Assembly (NCBI GenBank): GCA_028751055.1
Contig: JAQZDD010000055.1
Coordinates: 1 to 6,685, forward strand
DNA from: Euryarchaeota archaeon Ods04
Lineage (GTDB): Archaea; Halobacteriota; Halobacteria; Halobacteriales; Halorutilaceae
DNA length: 6,685 nucleotides
Direction: 5' to 3'
This document shows positions 1-6,684 of this stretch, piece after piece. A program made the translations under genes and the position numbers. The notes below the pieces were generated by a model, which saw only the letters and a list, made by a program, of their open reading frames with translations, ran no database searches and was not told the origin of the DNA. Positions within the stretch are counted from its first letter, which is position 1. Every line of letters starts with the position of its first letter.

Positions 1-180
1 CGGCACGACGCCGAGCACGTCTTCGTCGCGGGCGAGTCACGTGTAGCGTCACGTTTCGTCGACGAGATACCGACGCGCGTACCCGTCTCAAAGAGGACGA
101 CTGACGCGACGGGAAGCGGCGAGTCGTTCCTGCGCCAAGGCTACGAGACGGTCGAGAGCGCGCGTCTGTACGTGGTCTGA
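1..180 (+). CDS. C-terminal end of an unidentified protein (5' truncated by window edge)
   Basis: An open frame enters from the left edge in frame 1 and ends at TGA (178-180), giving 59 residues with no internal stop. I do not recognise the protein. The visible tail begins with an acidic stretch containing HVFVAGESRVASRFVDE and ends ESARLYVV; there is no clear motif or membrane segment. The case for coding is that about four fifths of third codon positions are G or C and first positions are rich in G, as expected for a GC-rich genome; the other two plus frames are closed by stops within this stretch. It would be convergent with the transporter gene, whose stop lies only 7 bases away, a normal arrangement for neighbouring transcription units. 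No start is visible, so length, family and function are unknown. It could still be chance, but a gene end is the more likely reading. Confidence 0.55.
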   Translation, partial: RHDAEHVFVAGESRVASRFVDEIPTRVPVSKRTTDATGSGESFLRQGYETVESARLYVV

Positions 181-187
181 AACGGTC

Positions 188-2464
188 TCAGTTATTCTCG
201 AAGAGTAGCCTGTCGATGATAGGCTCCAAGAACGTAGCGCGTCGGCTCTTCTGGGCGTGTACGAGAAGAACGGGCTGACTGAGACGCTGTGCGACACGGT
301 CGGAACGTTGGCTGACCAGAAGATCCGGCAGGCGTCTGTGTGTAACGGTCGAGAGAACTACGATGTCCGCGGACTCTACCTCCTCGATAAGGGCGTCAAT
401 TTCGCCGGACTCGACCACTATCCCTTCCACGGGGGACGAACATCTGTCGTCGAGCTCGTCGTGGTAGTCGTGTACGGTTTCGAGCGACTGCTCCGAAGGG
501 TTCTTACCCGCGACGAAGACGAAACGGAGACCCGCGCCCGTAACGCTCGCTATCGCGTCGGCGAGTTCGACCTTCAGCGGGTCGTTGAACGGACTTCTGT
601 CGGTCACGATGGCTATTTCGTCGACCTCGTCGAACTCGCCGGGCTGTACGAAGACGACGTCGCACGGCGCGTGCTCCATTATCCAGTCTGTGTCCCTTCC
701 GAAAAGCGTGCCGAGCCTGCTGACAGGGTCGGAACGTGTCAGGAGGAGGTCGACACCTATACGGTCGGCGTAGTTTACGACGGCGTGCTTCGTGTCGTGG
801 CTGACTATCTCTCCGACCTCCACCGGCACGCCGAGGTCGCGCGCGATTTCGTCGGTGCGCTCCTCGAACTCGATGTCTTCGGGCGACTGTGCCGTCGCCT
901 GTTCGAGCGGGTACTGGTCGGGTACCTCCTCGAAACGTATGACACGGATACGGCTTCCGCGTGCCTCGGCTATCGGAGCGGCGACGCGCAGGAGGCGGTC
1001 CTCCTCCTCACGGCTCACGTCACGTCTCAGCGCGATGAGAACCTCCTCGCCAGCCGCGTCGTCCTCGTTGAGGCGTCTCTCGGTCTCGTTGACGAACCGT
1101 TTACCTGCGGCACGTCTCGCTGCGTCGACTGCGAGACCTTCACGGTCGACGCGTTCGCGTCCGTAGTAGAGGTACCACGCCGTGCCGAGCACTATTATCC
1201 CGACCGCGCCTACGAGCGGGAGGGTGTCCATCTGGGTTATGACGAAGACGCCTGAGACGACACCGAACAGGGGTATCCATGGGTAAAGAGGCGTCACGAA
1301 CTCGGGTTCGTACCATTCGAGGTCGCGCTCCCTGAAAGCGATGAGCGCGGCGTTGACGAGCGTGTAGACGAGTATCTGGAACGCGCTCGCCATCTTCGCT
1401 ATCTCGTCGACGGGGAGCGTTGCGATTATGAGAACCATGAAGCCGCCCGTCGCAAATATCGCCGTCGTCGGCGTGTTGAACCTCGGATGTATATGCGCGA
1501 ACGTGTCGGGTATGAGTCTGTCACGGCTCAGCGCGAGCGGGTAACGTGACGCAGTCAGGATACCCGCGTTCGCCGTCGAGAGGAGTGCGAGAAGAGCGGC
1601 GAGGGTTATGACGAGAACGCCGACGAATCCGAAGAGGGGTTCGACGGCTATCGACATGGGTGCTTCCTCGCCGCGTATATCGTCGGCGTCGACTATGCCG
1701 ACCAAGACGTAGACGATGAGGACGTACAGAAACGTCGTGACGACGAGGGATATCAGAAGACCGAGCGGCAGGTTGCGTCCGGGGTTCTCTATCTCCTCCG
1801 CCGCGGCGGCGACCTTAGTGACGCCGGCGTACGAGACGATGACGAGCGTGACCGCGCTCACGAGACCGCCCATGCCTTCGGCGAAGAAAGGTTCGTACCT
1901 CGCGCCTTCGACACGTGTGACGGTTGCTACGATGAAGACGGCGAGTATAGCCACCATGACGACGACCATGATGGTCTGCAAGCCCCCTGTCTGTTTGACG
2001 CCGATTAGGTTGACCGCTATGAGCAGAACTGCGAGCGTCACGGCGAGCGCGCGCACGCCGGGAAGCGCGACGGTCGCTTCGACGACAGGAACTGTGACTG
2101 CGTACGTCGGGAGCGAGTAGACGAAGTCGATGTAGAACATGCCGCCGTAGAGCGCGAGCGCGCCCTTGAACAGGAGCGTTAGCCACGTCCCTATACCGGC
2201 GACAGTACCGACGCTTGGTCCGATGCCCCGTTCGATATAGACGTAGTCACCGCCCGCCTCGGGTATCGCCGTTCCGAGTTCGGAGATGGCGAGCGCGGCG
2301 GGCACGACGAGAAGACCTGCGACCAAGAACGCGAGTATGACTGATGGTCCCGCCTCCTCCATTGCGAGTCCCGGAAGGATGAAGATGCCGCTACCTATCA
2401 TCGCACCCATGCTGATGGCGATAACGGCGACTAGACCGAGGTCACGTTCCAAGTCTTTCGTCAT
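188..2464 (-). CDS. APC-superfamily amino acid permease fused to two C-terminal universal stress protein (USP) domains
   Basis: This is a 758-residue integral membrane transporter, probably moving amino acids (perhaps cationic ones) through the cytoplasmic membrane with proton or sodium coupling or by exchange; the substrate cannot be read from sequence. About 12 hydrophobic segments lie between residues 11 and 434. The family hallmarks are GSGIF (24-28) in the unwound part of helix 1, SELGTAIPEAGGDY (61-74) in the helix 2-3 region, and EEIENPGRNLP (223-233) in the cytoplasmic loop after helix 6. A linker (435-472) leads to USP-like domain 1 (about 473-608) and domain 2 (about 614-736). In typical USPs a GS pair sits 14 residues before the last beta strand. 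Domain 1 has Gly589-Arg590 there and domain 2 has Ser-Gln, so nucleotide binding is doubtful, above all in domain 2. Such fusions are known in haloarchaea, where the soluble part is presumed to regulate transport. The start is supported by GGAG 9 bases upstream and by the family-typical LERDLGL N-terminus. Confidence 0.92.
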   Translation of the reverse strand: MTKDLERDLGLVAVIAISMGAMIGSGIFILPGLAMEEAGPSVILAFLVAGLLVVPAALAISELGTAIPEAGGDYVYIERGIGPSVGTVAGIGTWLTLLFKGALALYGGMFYIDFVYSLPTYAVTVPVVEATVALPGVRALAVTLAVLLIAVNLIGVKQTGGLQTIMVVVMVAILAVFIVATVTRVEGARYEPFFAEGMGGLVSAVTLVIVSYAGVTKVAAAAEEIENPGRNLPLGLLISLVVTTFLYVLIVYVLVGIVDADDIRGEEAPMSIAVEPLFGFVGVLVITLAALLALLSTANAGILTASRYPLALSRDRLIPDTFAHIHPRFNTPTTAIFATGGFMVLIIATLPVDEIAKMASAFQILVYTLVNAALIAFRERDLEWYEPEFVTPLYPWIPLFGVVSGVFVITQMDTLPLVGAVGIIVLGTAWYLYYGRERVDREGLAVDAARRAAGKRFVNETERRLNEDDAAGEEVLIALRRDVSREEEDRLLRVAAPIAEARGSRIRVIRFEEVPDQYPLEQATAQSPEDIEFEERTDEIARDLGVPVEVGEIVSHDTKHAVVNYADRIGVDLLLTRSDPVSRLGTLFGRDTDWIMEHAPCDVVFVQPGEFDEVDEIAIVTDRSPFNDPLKVELADAIASVTGAGLRFVFVAGKNPSEQSLETVHDYHDELDDRCSSPVEGIVVESGEIDALIEEVESADIVVLSTVTHRRLPDLLVSQRSDRVAQRLSQPVLLVHAQKSRRATFLEPIIDRLLFENN

Positions 2465-2473
2465 CTCGTTCTT

Positions 2474-2477
2474 CTCC
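2474..2477 (-). promoter_or_regulatory. Shine-Dalgarno sequence of the transporter gene
   Basis: GGAG on the minus strand (extended GGAGAA) lies 9 bases before the ATG at 2464. It supports that start and implies a leadered rather than leaderless mRNA. Confidence 0.6.
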
Positions 2478-2498
2478 GGGACACTGTAGTTTCCTGCT

Positions 2499-2510
2499 TA
2501 CTGAACAGTA
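2499..2510. promoter_or_regulatory. 12-base palindrome in the transporter leader, possible operator
   Basis: TACTG-AA-CAGTA is a perfect inverted repeat with 5-base arms and a 2-base centre, located 35-46 bases before the transporter start codon. Its size suits a small dimeric DNA-binding regulator, such as an Lrp/AsnC-type protein often linked to amino acid transport, but that is inference. A palindrome this short can also occur by chance. Confidence 0.3.
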
Positions 2511-2584
2511 CCGTTGTTTCGTTTATCTCCGGCGGAAATACCTATGCGCGACTTAAATCACTATCCATCTAAACAGAATAGTTC

Positions 2585-2590
2585 TATAAA
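2585..2590 (-). promoter_or_regulatory. Putative TATA box for the transporter gene
   Basis: TTTATA on the minus strand is the best TATA-like hexamer between EF-2 and the transporter. It would place transcription start near 2560 and give a leader of roughly 95 bases. Competing candidates downstream are TTTAAG (2552-2557, start near 2529) and GTTTAGA (2568-2574). No clear purine-rich BRE is visible, so the exact promoter is uncertain. The region from 2465 to 2635 holds no gene. Confidence 0.4.
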
Positions 2591-2612
2591 TGCTGTAGAA
2601 TATCTTACATCT

Positions 2613-2635
2613 GTCCGGAAGGACTTCTGCCGGAC
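2613..2635 (-). terminator. Hairpin directly after the EF-2 stop codon, possible terminator or 3' end element
   Basis: GTCCGG (2613-2618) and CCGGAC (2630-2635) form a perfect 6-base stem with an 11-base loop, beginning at the base next to the EF-2 TAA. An alternative 4-base stem, GTCC/GGAC (2621-2624 with 2613-2616), closes a 4-base loop. The transcript beyond the hairpin is AU-rich but has no clean U-run, which archaeal termination normally uses. It may therefore stabilise or define the 3' end rather than terminate by itself. Confidence 0.4.
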
Positions 2636-4828
2636 TTAGATGTAGTCGATGCCCTCGGGTAGCTCCATCTTCATGCCCTTCCGTTCACGTATCTCCTTGA
2701 CCGTCTCGCGCTGGAGGTTGTCGGGGAGTTTCTGGAATCCGGCGTTCTCGGCGTTCCACGTAGCCTTGCCCTCGGTCGCGCTACGGATATCTGACGAAAA
2801 CCCGAAGAGTTCGGAGACGGGAGCCTGTCCGTGTATCTCGACTATCTCGCCCTCATGAACCATGTCGTCGATACGTCCACGGCGTCCCTGAAGCTCCGAA
2901 GAAGCGGGACCCATGTGCTTCTGCGGGCACTCTATGTAGACATCCTGTATCGGCTCTAAGAGACGGACGCCCGCGTGAACCATGCCACGGTGTACAGCCT
3001 CGCGCACAGCCGGTATGACCTGCGCAGGTCCACGGTGGATGGCGTCCTCGTGTAGCTTAACGTCGACGAGACGGATTAGGACGCCCTCAGCGGGCTCACC
3101 CGCGAGCGGACCTTCGTTCGTAGCCTCGTCGAATCCCTCCTCGATAAGCTCCATCGTCTCACGGAGGTGCTGTATACCCTTGGTGTCGTCGATGAGCATG
3201 TTGGTGCTGTTCATGTACTCGACGTTCTGGGCTGTGTCCTTGTCCATGCCAGCCTCCATGAGTGCCTCGCGCCTCTGCTGCTCGGGCTGGTCCATCGTGA
3301 CCTCACCGAGCTTTATCGCTTCTATGACCTCCTCGCTGAGAGGCTCTATCTCTATGTAGAACTTGTTGTGTCGGTTTGGTGAGACACCTTCGACCTCTCC
3401 GCCGGCGGGCTGTGTCACGCTCTCGCGGTAGACGACGATGGGTTCGCTCGTCGTGACGGGTATGCCCTTGTTGCGCTCGATACGCTGTGTGATGACCTCA
3501 AGATGGAGTTCGCCCATGCCCGAGATGAGGTGTTCGCCCGTCTCCTCGTCTATCTCGACCTGTACGGTAGGGTCTTCCTTCGAAATCTGCTGGAGCACTT
3601 CGATGAGCTTGGGCAGGTCGTCCATCTTCTTGGCTTCGAGTGCGACCGTCACGACAGGCTCGCTTATGTGGTCTATCGACTCGAAAGGCGTCATCTCGAC
3701 CGACGAGACCGTTGAACCCGCTATCGAGTCCTTCAGACCTGTGACTGCGACTATGTTGCCTGCCGGAACCTTCTCGACCTCCTCGCGCTCGTCTCCCATG
3801 TACAGACCGACGCTCTGTATTCTGTTTGTTCCCGCGACTCCGGAGACGTTGAGTTCCTGACCGCGCTCCAACGTTCCGGAGAAGAGGCGTCCCGTCGCAA
3901 CCTCGCCTGCGTGCGGGTCCATGCCTATGTCGGTCACCATGAAGACGACCTCACCGTCTGGGTTCGACTTTATCATGTCCTTCGCAATCTGGGAGTCGGG
4001 GTCGCCGCGCCAGATAGTCGGGATACGGCGTTCCTGCGCCTGAACCGGGTTCGGGAAGTGGTCGACGACCATGTTGAGCACGACACGGTAGAGCGGCGAC
4101 TCCTTGGCGAGCTTTATGATGTCTTCCTCGTCGCCCTTGTTGTAGTCGTATACCTCCTCGAATCCGACGCCGCTCTTCTCCATGTACGGCGCGCTTATCG
4201 CCCAGTTGTAGAGCGCGCTGCCGAAGGCGACGCTTCCGTCCTCGACCTTTACGCGCCAGCCGTCCTTGTACTTGTCCTCGTCGACCTGCCGTATCAGGTC
4301 GTTGACCTCCTCGATAACGTCGACGAGCCTGCTCTGAAGCTCCTGTGGTCCTTCCTGCAGCTCGTTTATGAGGCGGTCGACCTTGTTTATGAAGAGAACC
4401 GGCTTTACGCCCTCACGTATCGCTTGGCGCAGAACCGTCTCGGTCTGTGGCATCGCACCCTCGACGGCGTCGACGACGACGACCGCGCCGTCGACGGCAC
4501 GCATCGCCCTCGTCACGTCGCCGCCGAAGTCGACATGCCCCGGCGTGTCGATGAGGTTGATGAGGAAGTCGTCACCCTCGTAGTCGTGAACCATCGAGAC
4601 GTTCGCAGCGTCGATGGTGATGCCGCGTTCCTGCTCGTCCTCCGCCGTGTCCATGAAGAGCTGTTCGCCGGAGAGTTCCTCGGATATCATGCCCGCGCCT
4701 GCGAGCAGGTTGTCGGTTAGCGTCGTCTTTCCGTGGTCAACATGGGCGACTATACCGATGTTCCGTATGAAACTCGGGTCGTCCATCAGGTCGATGCACT
4801 GGCTTACTATCTGTTCTCTTCGTCCCAT
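2636..4828 (-). CDS. fusA: Translation elongation factor 2 (aEF-2), ribosomal translocase GTPase
   Basis: Cytoplasmic GTPase that drives tRNA-mRNA translocation on the ribosome after each peptide bond. The 730-residue length is normal for archaeal EF-2. The G domain shows G1 AHVDHGKT (28-35), G2 RGITI (68-72), G3 DTPGH (94-98) and G4 NKVD (148-151). Domain II follows (about 290-385), then domain III with [10 protein letters not shown] (436-445), and domain IV with [17 protein letters not shown] (590-606). By alignment with eukaryotic EF-2, His598 at the domain IV tip is the residue modified to diphthamide, and His593 matches the other conserved tip histidine. Domain V includes GRRGRIDDM (648-656). 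The C-terminus Asp-Tyr-Ile matches haloarchaeal EF-2. The start has AGAGG 6 bases upstream and gives the family-typical MGRR. In many archaea EF-2 sits with rps12 and rps7; here its upstream neighbour is a QueD-family gene. Ile codons often use ATA, which is unexpected for such a highly expressed GC-rich gene. No truncation or missing key residue is seen. Confidence 0.98.
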   Translation of the reverse strand: MGRREQIVSQCIDLMDDPSFIRNIGIVAHVDHGKTTLTDNLLAGAGMISEELSGEQLFMDTAEDEQERGITIDAANVSMVHDYEGDDFLINLIDTPGHVDFGGDVTRAMRAVDGAVVVVDAVEGAMPQTETVLRQAIREGVKPVLFINKVDRLINELQEGPQELQSRLVDVIEEVNDLIRQVDEDKYKDGWRVKVEDGSVAFGSALYNWAISAPYMEKSGVGFEEVYDYNKGDEEDIIKLAKESPLYRVVLNMVVDHFPNPVQAQERRIPTIWRGDPDSQIAKDMIKSNPDGEVVFMVTDIGMDPHAGEVATGRLFSGTLERGQELNVSGVAGTNRIQSVGLYMGDEREEVEKVPAGNIVAVTGLKDSIAGSTVSSVEMTPFESIDHISEPVVTVALEAKKMDDLPKLIEVLQQISKEDPTVQVEIDEETGEHLISGMGELHLEVITQRIERNKGIPVTTSEPIVVYRESVTQPAGGEVEGVSPNRHNKFYIEIEPLSEEVIEAIKLGEVTMDQPEQQRREALMEAGMDKDTAQNVEYMNSTNMLIDDTKGIQHLRETMELIEEGFDEATNEGPLAGEPAEGVLIRLVDVKLHEDAIHRGPAQVIPAVREAVHRGMVHAGVRLLEPIQDVYIECPQKHMGPASSELQGRRGRIDDMVHEGEIVEIHGQAPVSELFGFSSDIRSATEGKATWNAENAGFQKLPDNLQRETVKEIRERKGMKMELPEGIDYI

Positions 4829-4834
4829 TGTGTG

Positions 4835-4839
4835 CCTCT
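4835..4839 (-). promoter_or_regulatory. Shine-Dalgarno sequence of EF-2
   Basis: AGAGG on the minus strand ends 6 bases before the ATG at 4828. It supports the chosen start and argues against a leaderless EF-2 transcript. Confidence 0.6.
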
Positions 4840-4841
4840 GA

Positions 4842-4861
4842 TTAGACGCGAATAGGTCTAA
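4842..4861. promoter_or_regulatory. Perfect inverted repeat upstream of EF-2, candidate operator or leader stem
   Basis: TTAGAC (4842-4847) and GTCTAA (4856-4861) are perfect 6-base inverted arms with an 8-base spacer, starting 2 bases upstream of the EF-2 Shine-Dalgarno sequence. If transcription starts near 4844, as the candidate TATA element would predict, the repeat covers the promoter-start region and could be an operator. If the transcript starts further upstream, or arrives from the preceding operon, it could form an RNA stem beside the ribosome binding site. Neither role is proven. Confidence 0.35.
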
Positions 4862-4866
4862 ACGGG

Positions 4867-4872
4867 GTAAAA
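4867..4872 (-). promoter_or_regulatory. Possible TATA element for EF-2
   Basis: TTTTAC on the minus strand, about 40 bases before the EF-2 ATG, would place transcription start near 4844 and leave a short leader that keeps the AGAGG. The match to archaeal TATA boxes is only moderate and there is no obvious BRE. EF-2 might also be reached by read-through from the upstream operon, 85 bases away. Confidence 0.25.
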
Positions 4873-4913
4873 GGATACTGGTTTGTGCTGTCAGTTCGGG
4901 CTGTCCGCCTTTG

Positions 4914-5321
4914 CTATTCGGGCGCGTACGTCGCGTACGAAGAACCCGTCTCCCAGAGCTTTACCGACGTGACGGGATGACCCTGCGACTCGGCGTACTC
5001 GTAGATTTCGCGCGCTATCGCCTCCGCTGTCGGGTTCTCGTCCATGACGTAGTAGGGTTCTCCCGTCTCTTCTAAGTACTCGATGAGAGGGTCGTCGTGG
5101 CGGACGAGCATCGCATGATCCATGTTTTCGTCTATCCAGCCCTTCACGTCGTCCTTGAGGTCGCCGAAGTCGTAGACCATGCCGCGGTCATCGAGTTCCT
5201 CGCTTGAAAGCTCGACCTCCGCGAGACCGTTGTGCCCGTGTATGTGTCTGCACGCGCCGTCGTAGTTGCGTAACCGGTGCCCGTAGCTGAACTCTATCTG
5301 CTTCGTGACTTTGTGTTTCAT
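4914..5321 (-). CDS. queD: 6-pyruvoyl-tetrahydropterin synthase / 6-carboxytetrahydropterin synthase (QueD) family protein
   Basis: A 135-residue zinc enzyme of the COG0720 family. QueD members convert 7,8-dihydroneopterin triphosphate to 6-carboxytetrahydropterin on the way to preQ0, which in archaea feeds archaeosine of tRNA; relatives make or alter other pterins. His15, His28 and His30 form the zinc site. Cys24 is the catalytic cysteine in the arrangement C-x3-H-G-H (24-30), the spacing usual for QueD rather than the C-x2-E-H-G-H type tied to folate. Further marks are VYDFGDLK (49-56), Asp68-His69 of the catalytic dyad, NPTAE (96-100) and Glu124, which would bind the pterin ring. The usual Leu-Asn after the Asp-His region is not present (Ala-Met-Leu here). 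The ATG overlaps the stop of the amidohydrolase gene by four bases (ATGA, 5318-5321) and lacks a clear Shine-Dalgarno, suggesting translational coupling. No queC or queE is visible, so the symbol is probable rather than certain. Confidence 0.85.
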   Translation of the reverse strand: MKHKVTKQIEFSYGHRLRNYDGACRHIHGHNGLAEVELSSEELDDRGMVYDFGDLKDDVKGWIDENMDHAMLVRHDDPLIEYLEETGEPYYVMDENPTAEAIAREIYEYAESQGHPVTSVKLWETGSSYATYAPE

Positions 5322-6508
5322 GTGTTGTCGTTTATTACTTCGCCGCCCTTAACGACGGCGAGCGGCTCCTTCCACGCCGAAACGTCCTTGTTCGGGTCGC
5401 GCGGCAGTACGACGAGGTCGGCGTAACGTCCTTCCTCGACCTTTCCTGCGTTAACACCGACGAGTTCTGCGGCGTTTACGGTCGCCGCCTCCAACGCTTC
5501 TGCTGGTGACAGTCCGCGGTCGACCATCAGGGACAGTTCGTCGGCGTTCTCGCCGTGGTAGTTGAACGCCGTGCCTGCGTCGGTGCCCATCGCTATCTCG
5601 ACACCGTGTTCGAGCGCGAGTTCGAACGACTGCTTCGCCTCCTCTTTCGTGCGTCTCGCGCGTTCGACGTACATCTCGTCGAAGCCGTTCGAAGGTCCGC
5701 GCTCGACGAACTCGCGCAACGCCTTCGCTGTGGGAACCCAGTAAACGCCCTCGTCAGCCATCATACGCGCCGCTTCCTCGTCCATGAAGTCGGCGTGTTC
5801 GACGCTGTCGACACCCGCGCGGACGGCGTTCTTTATCGCTTCGGTACCCGGCGCGTGCGCCGCGACAGGGACGTTCTTGGCGTGCGCTACCTCGACGACA
5901 GCACGTATCTCCTCGTACGTGAGTTCGGGTGCCGCCTGTACGTCGTCCCAGATAGTGCTTCCGCAAGCCATGACCTTCACGACGGACGCGCCCCGCTTCA
6001 ACTGTTCGCGCGCCGCTTTCCTGCAGTCGTCGACTCCGTCCGCCTCGCGCGCCATCTGGTAGAAGTGCCCGCCGGTCGCCGTTATCGCCTCGCCGCATGC
6101 GCGGACACGTGGTCCCTGCACGACGCCCTTTTCGACGGCACGTCCGGCGTCGACTGCGACGCTGTTGGGCGCGTTGAGGTCACGGACGGTCGTTACTCCG
6201 GCGCGGAGGTCGTCCTTCATGGCGCGTGCGGCGCGGTACGAGAGCGTAGCGTCTGTCTCGCGGTGGTCGCCCTTCGGGTCAGGTCTGCCGTCCGAAACGA
6301 GGTGGACGTGGCAGTCGATGAGACCGGGTGCGACGTACGCGCCGCCCGCGTCTACGCGCGCTACCTCGTCTTCGTCGGCGTCTTCTACCTCCGCGCCCCT
6401 TCCAACCTTGACGATTTCGCCGCCCCTCACACCAACGTCCGCGCGTCTCGTTCCGTCGGCGTCGGCTACATGCCCGTCGTGCACCAGCAACTTTCGTGAC
6501 GCCGACAT
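5318..6508 (-). CDS. Metal-dependent amidohydrolase, imidazolonepropionase/prolidase-like (COG1228 type), substrate unknown
   Basis: A 396-residue cytoplasmic hydrolase of the amidohydrolase superfamily. A small N-terminal beta-sandwich portion (about 1-60) leads into a TIM barrel with a complete binuclear metal site: His67 and His69 (HVH), Lys178 (in VVKVMACG, expected to be carboxylated and bridge the metals), His218 (AAHAPG), His238 (VEHADF) and catalytic Asp310 (GTDAG). The C-terminus returns to the sandwich with GRYADLVVL (360-368). Characterised relatives with this residue set include Xaa-Pro and Arg/Lys-type dipeptidases and carboxypeptidases as well as imidazolonepropionase, so the reaction cannot be assigned. 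Pterin deaminases generally use a mononuclear site without the lysine, which makes simple deamination less likely. The start overlaps the stop of the upstream carbinolamine dehydratase by one base (TGATG, 6506-6510), and its own stop overlaps the start of the QueD-family gene. This places it inside a coupled pterin-related operon. The acidic stretch near residues 42-49 fits a halophile. Confidence 0.9.
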   Translation of the reverse strand: MSASRKLLVHDGHVADADGTRRADVGVRGGEIVKVGRGAEVEDADEDEVARVDAGGAYVAPGLIDCHVHLVSDGRPDPKGDHRETDATLSYRAARAMKDDLRAGVTTVRDLNAPNSVAVDAGRAVEKGVVQGPRVRACGEAITATGGHFYQMAREADGVDDCRKAAREQLKRGASVVKVMACGSTIWDDVQAAPELTYEEIRAVVEVAHAKNVPVAAHAPGTEAIKNAVRAGVDSVEHADFMDEEAARMMADEGVYWVPTAKALREFVERGPSNGFDEMYVERARRTKEEAKQSFELALEHGVEIAMGTDAGTAFNYHGENADELSLMVDRGLSPAEALEAATVNAAELVGVNAGKVEEGRYADLVVLPRDPNKDVSAWKEPLAVVKGGEVINDNT

Positions 6509-6684
6509 CAGACGTACTCGTCGTAGATTTCGTCGACCTTCGCCGCCATCACGAAGTCCGCCTCGTGCAAGCCGTCTATCTTGTGTGTCCAGAACTTGAC
6601 CTCCGCCGCGCCGTACTCCAGGAAGATGTCGGGATGGTGACCTTGCTCCTCGGCGAGTTCACCGACATCGTAGACGAACTCTAA
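6508..6684 (-). CDS. Pterin-4a-carbinolamine dehydratase, C-terminal 58 residues (5' truncated by window edge)
   Basis: The minus-strand frame open at the right edge encodes 58 residues and ends with TGA at 6508-6510; the start lies outside the window. The enzyme dehydrates 4a-hydroxytetrahydropterin to the quinonoid dihydropterin, recycling the cofactor of aromatic amino acid hydroxylases; relatives are also associated with molybdopterin metabolism. The fragment carries the whole family signature: Glu12-x3-His16-His17-Pro18, Tyr24 after five residues, His34 after nine more, and Asp43 within GLHEADF (residues numbered within the fragment). Full-length members have about 95-110 residues, so roughly 40-50 are missing at the N-terminus. 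Its stop codon shares one base with the start of the amidohydrolase gene, so both are probably on one mRNA whose promoter lies to the right of the window. A plus-strand open frame covering the same bases is only its antisense shadow. Confidence 0.92.
   Translation of the reverse strand, partial: LEFVYDVGELAEEQGHHPDIFLEYGAAEVKFWTHKIDGLHEADFVMAAKVDEIYDEYV

Noticed and set aside
177..191. CTGA/TCAG mini-hairpin between the convergent stop codons
   Set aside because: Four pairs with a 7-base loop and no U-run; not sufficient for a terminator call.
88..297. A 69-codon open frame on the minus strand
   Set aside because: Its 5' half overlaps the transporter C-terminus in another frame and its 3' half is antisense to the better-supported plus-strand gene end. 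No ribosome binding site or motif was seen.
257..1255. A 332-codon open frame on the plus strand
   Set aside because: It lies wholly antisense to the USP and late membrane part of the transporter, which has clear family motifs. Long antisense frames are common in such GC-rich codon usage, and its translation shows no recognisable domain.
2595..2608. Imperfect palindrome GTAGAATATCTTAC next to the TATA-like element
   Set aside because: Only five of seven base pairs match, and the AT-rich centre favours chance symmetry; too weak to call an operator.
3911..4720. A 269-codon open frame on the plus strand
   Set aside because: It is antisense to the highly conserved G domain of EF-2 and is a composition-driven shadow.
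5555..6499. A 314-codon open frame on the plus strand
   Set aside because: It is antisense to the amidohydrolase, whose full metal site is intact; the opposite frame has no motif.
6496..6684. A 62-codon open frame on the plus strand at the right edge
   Set aside because: It is antisense to the carbinolamine dehydratase fragment, which carries the complete family signature.
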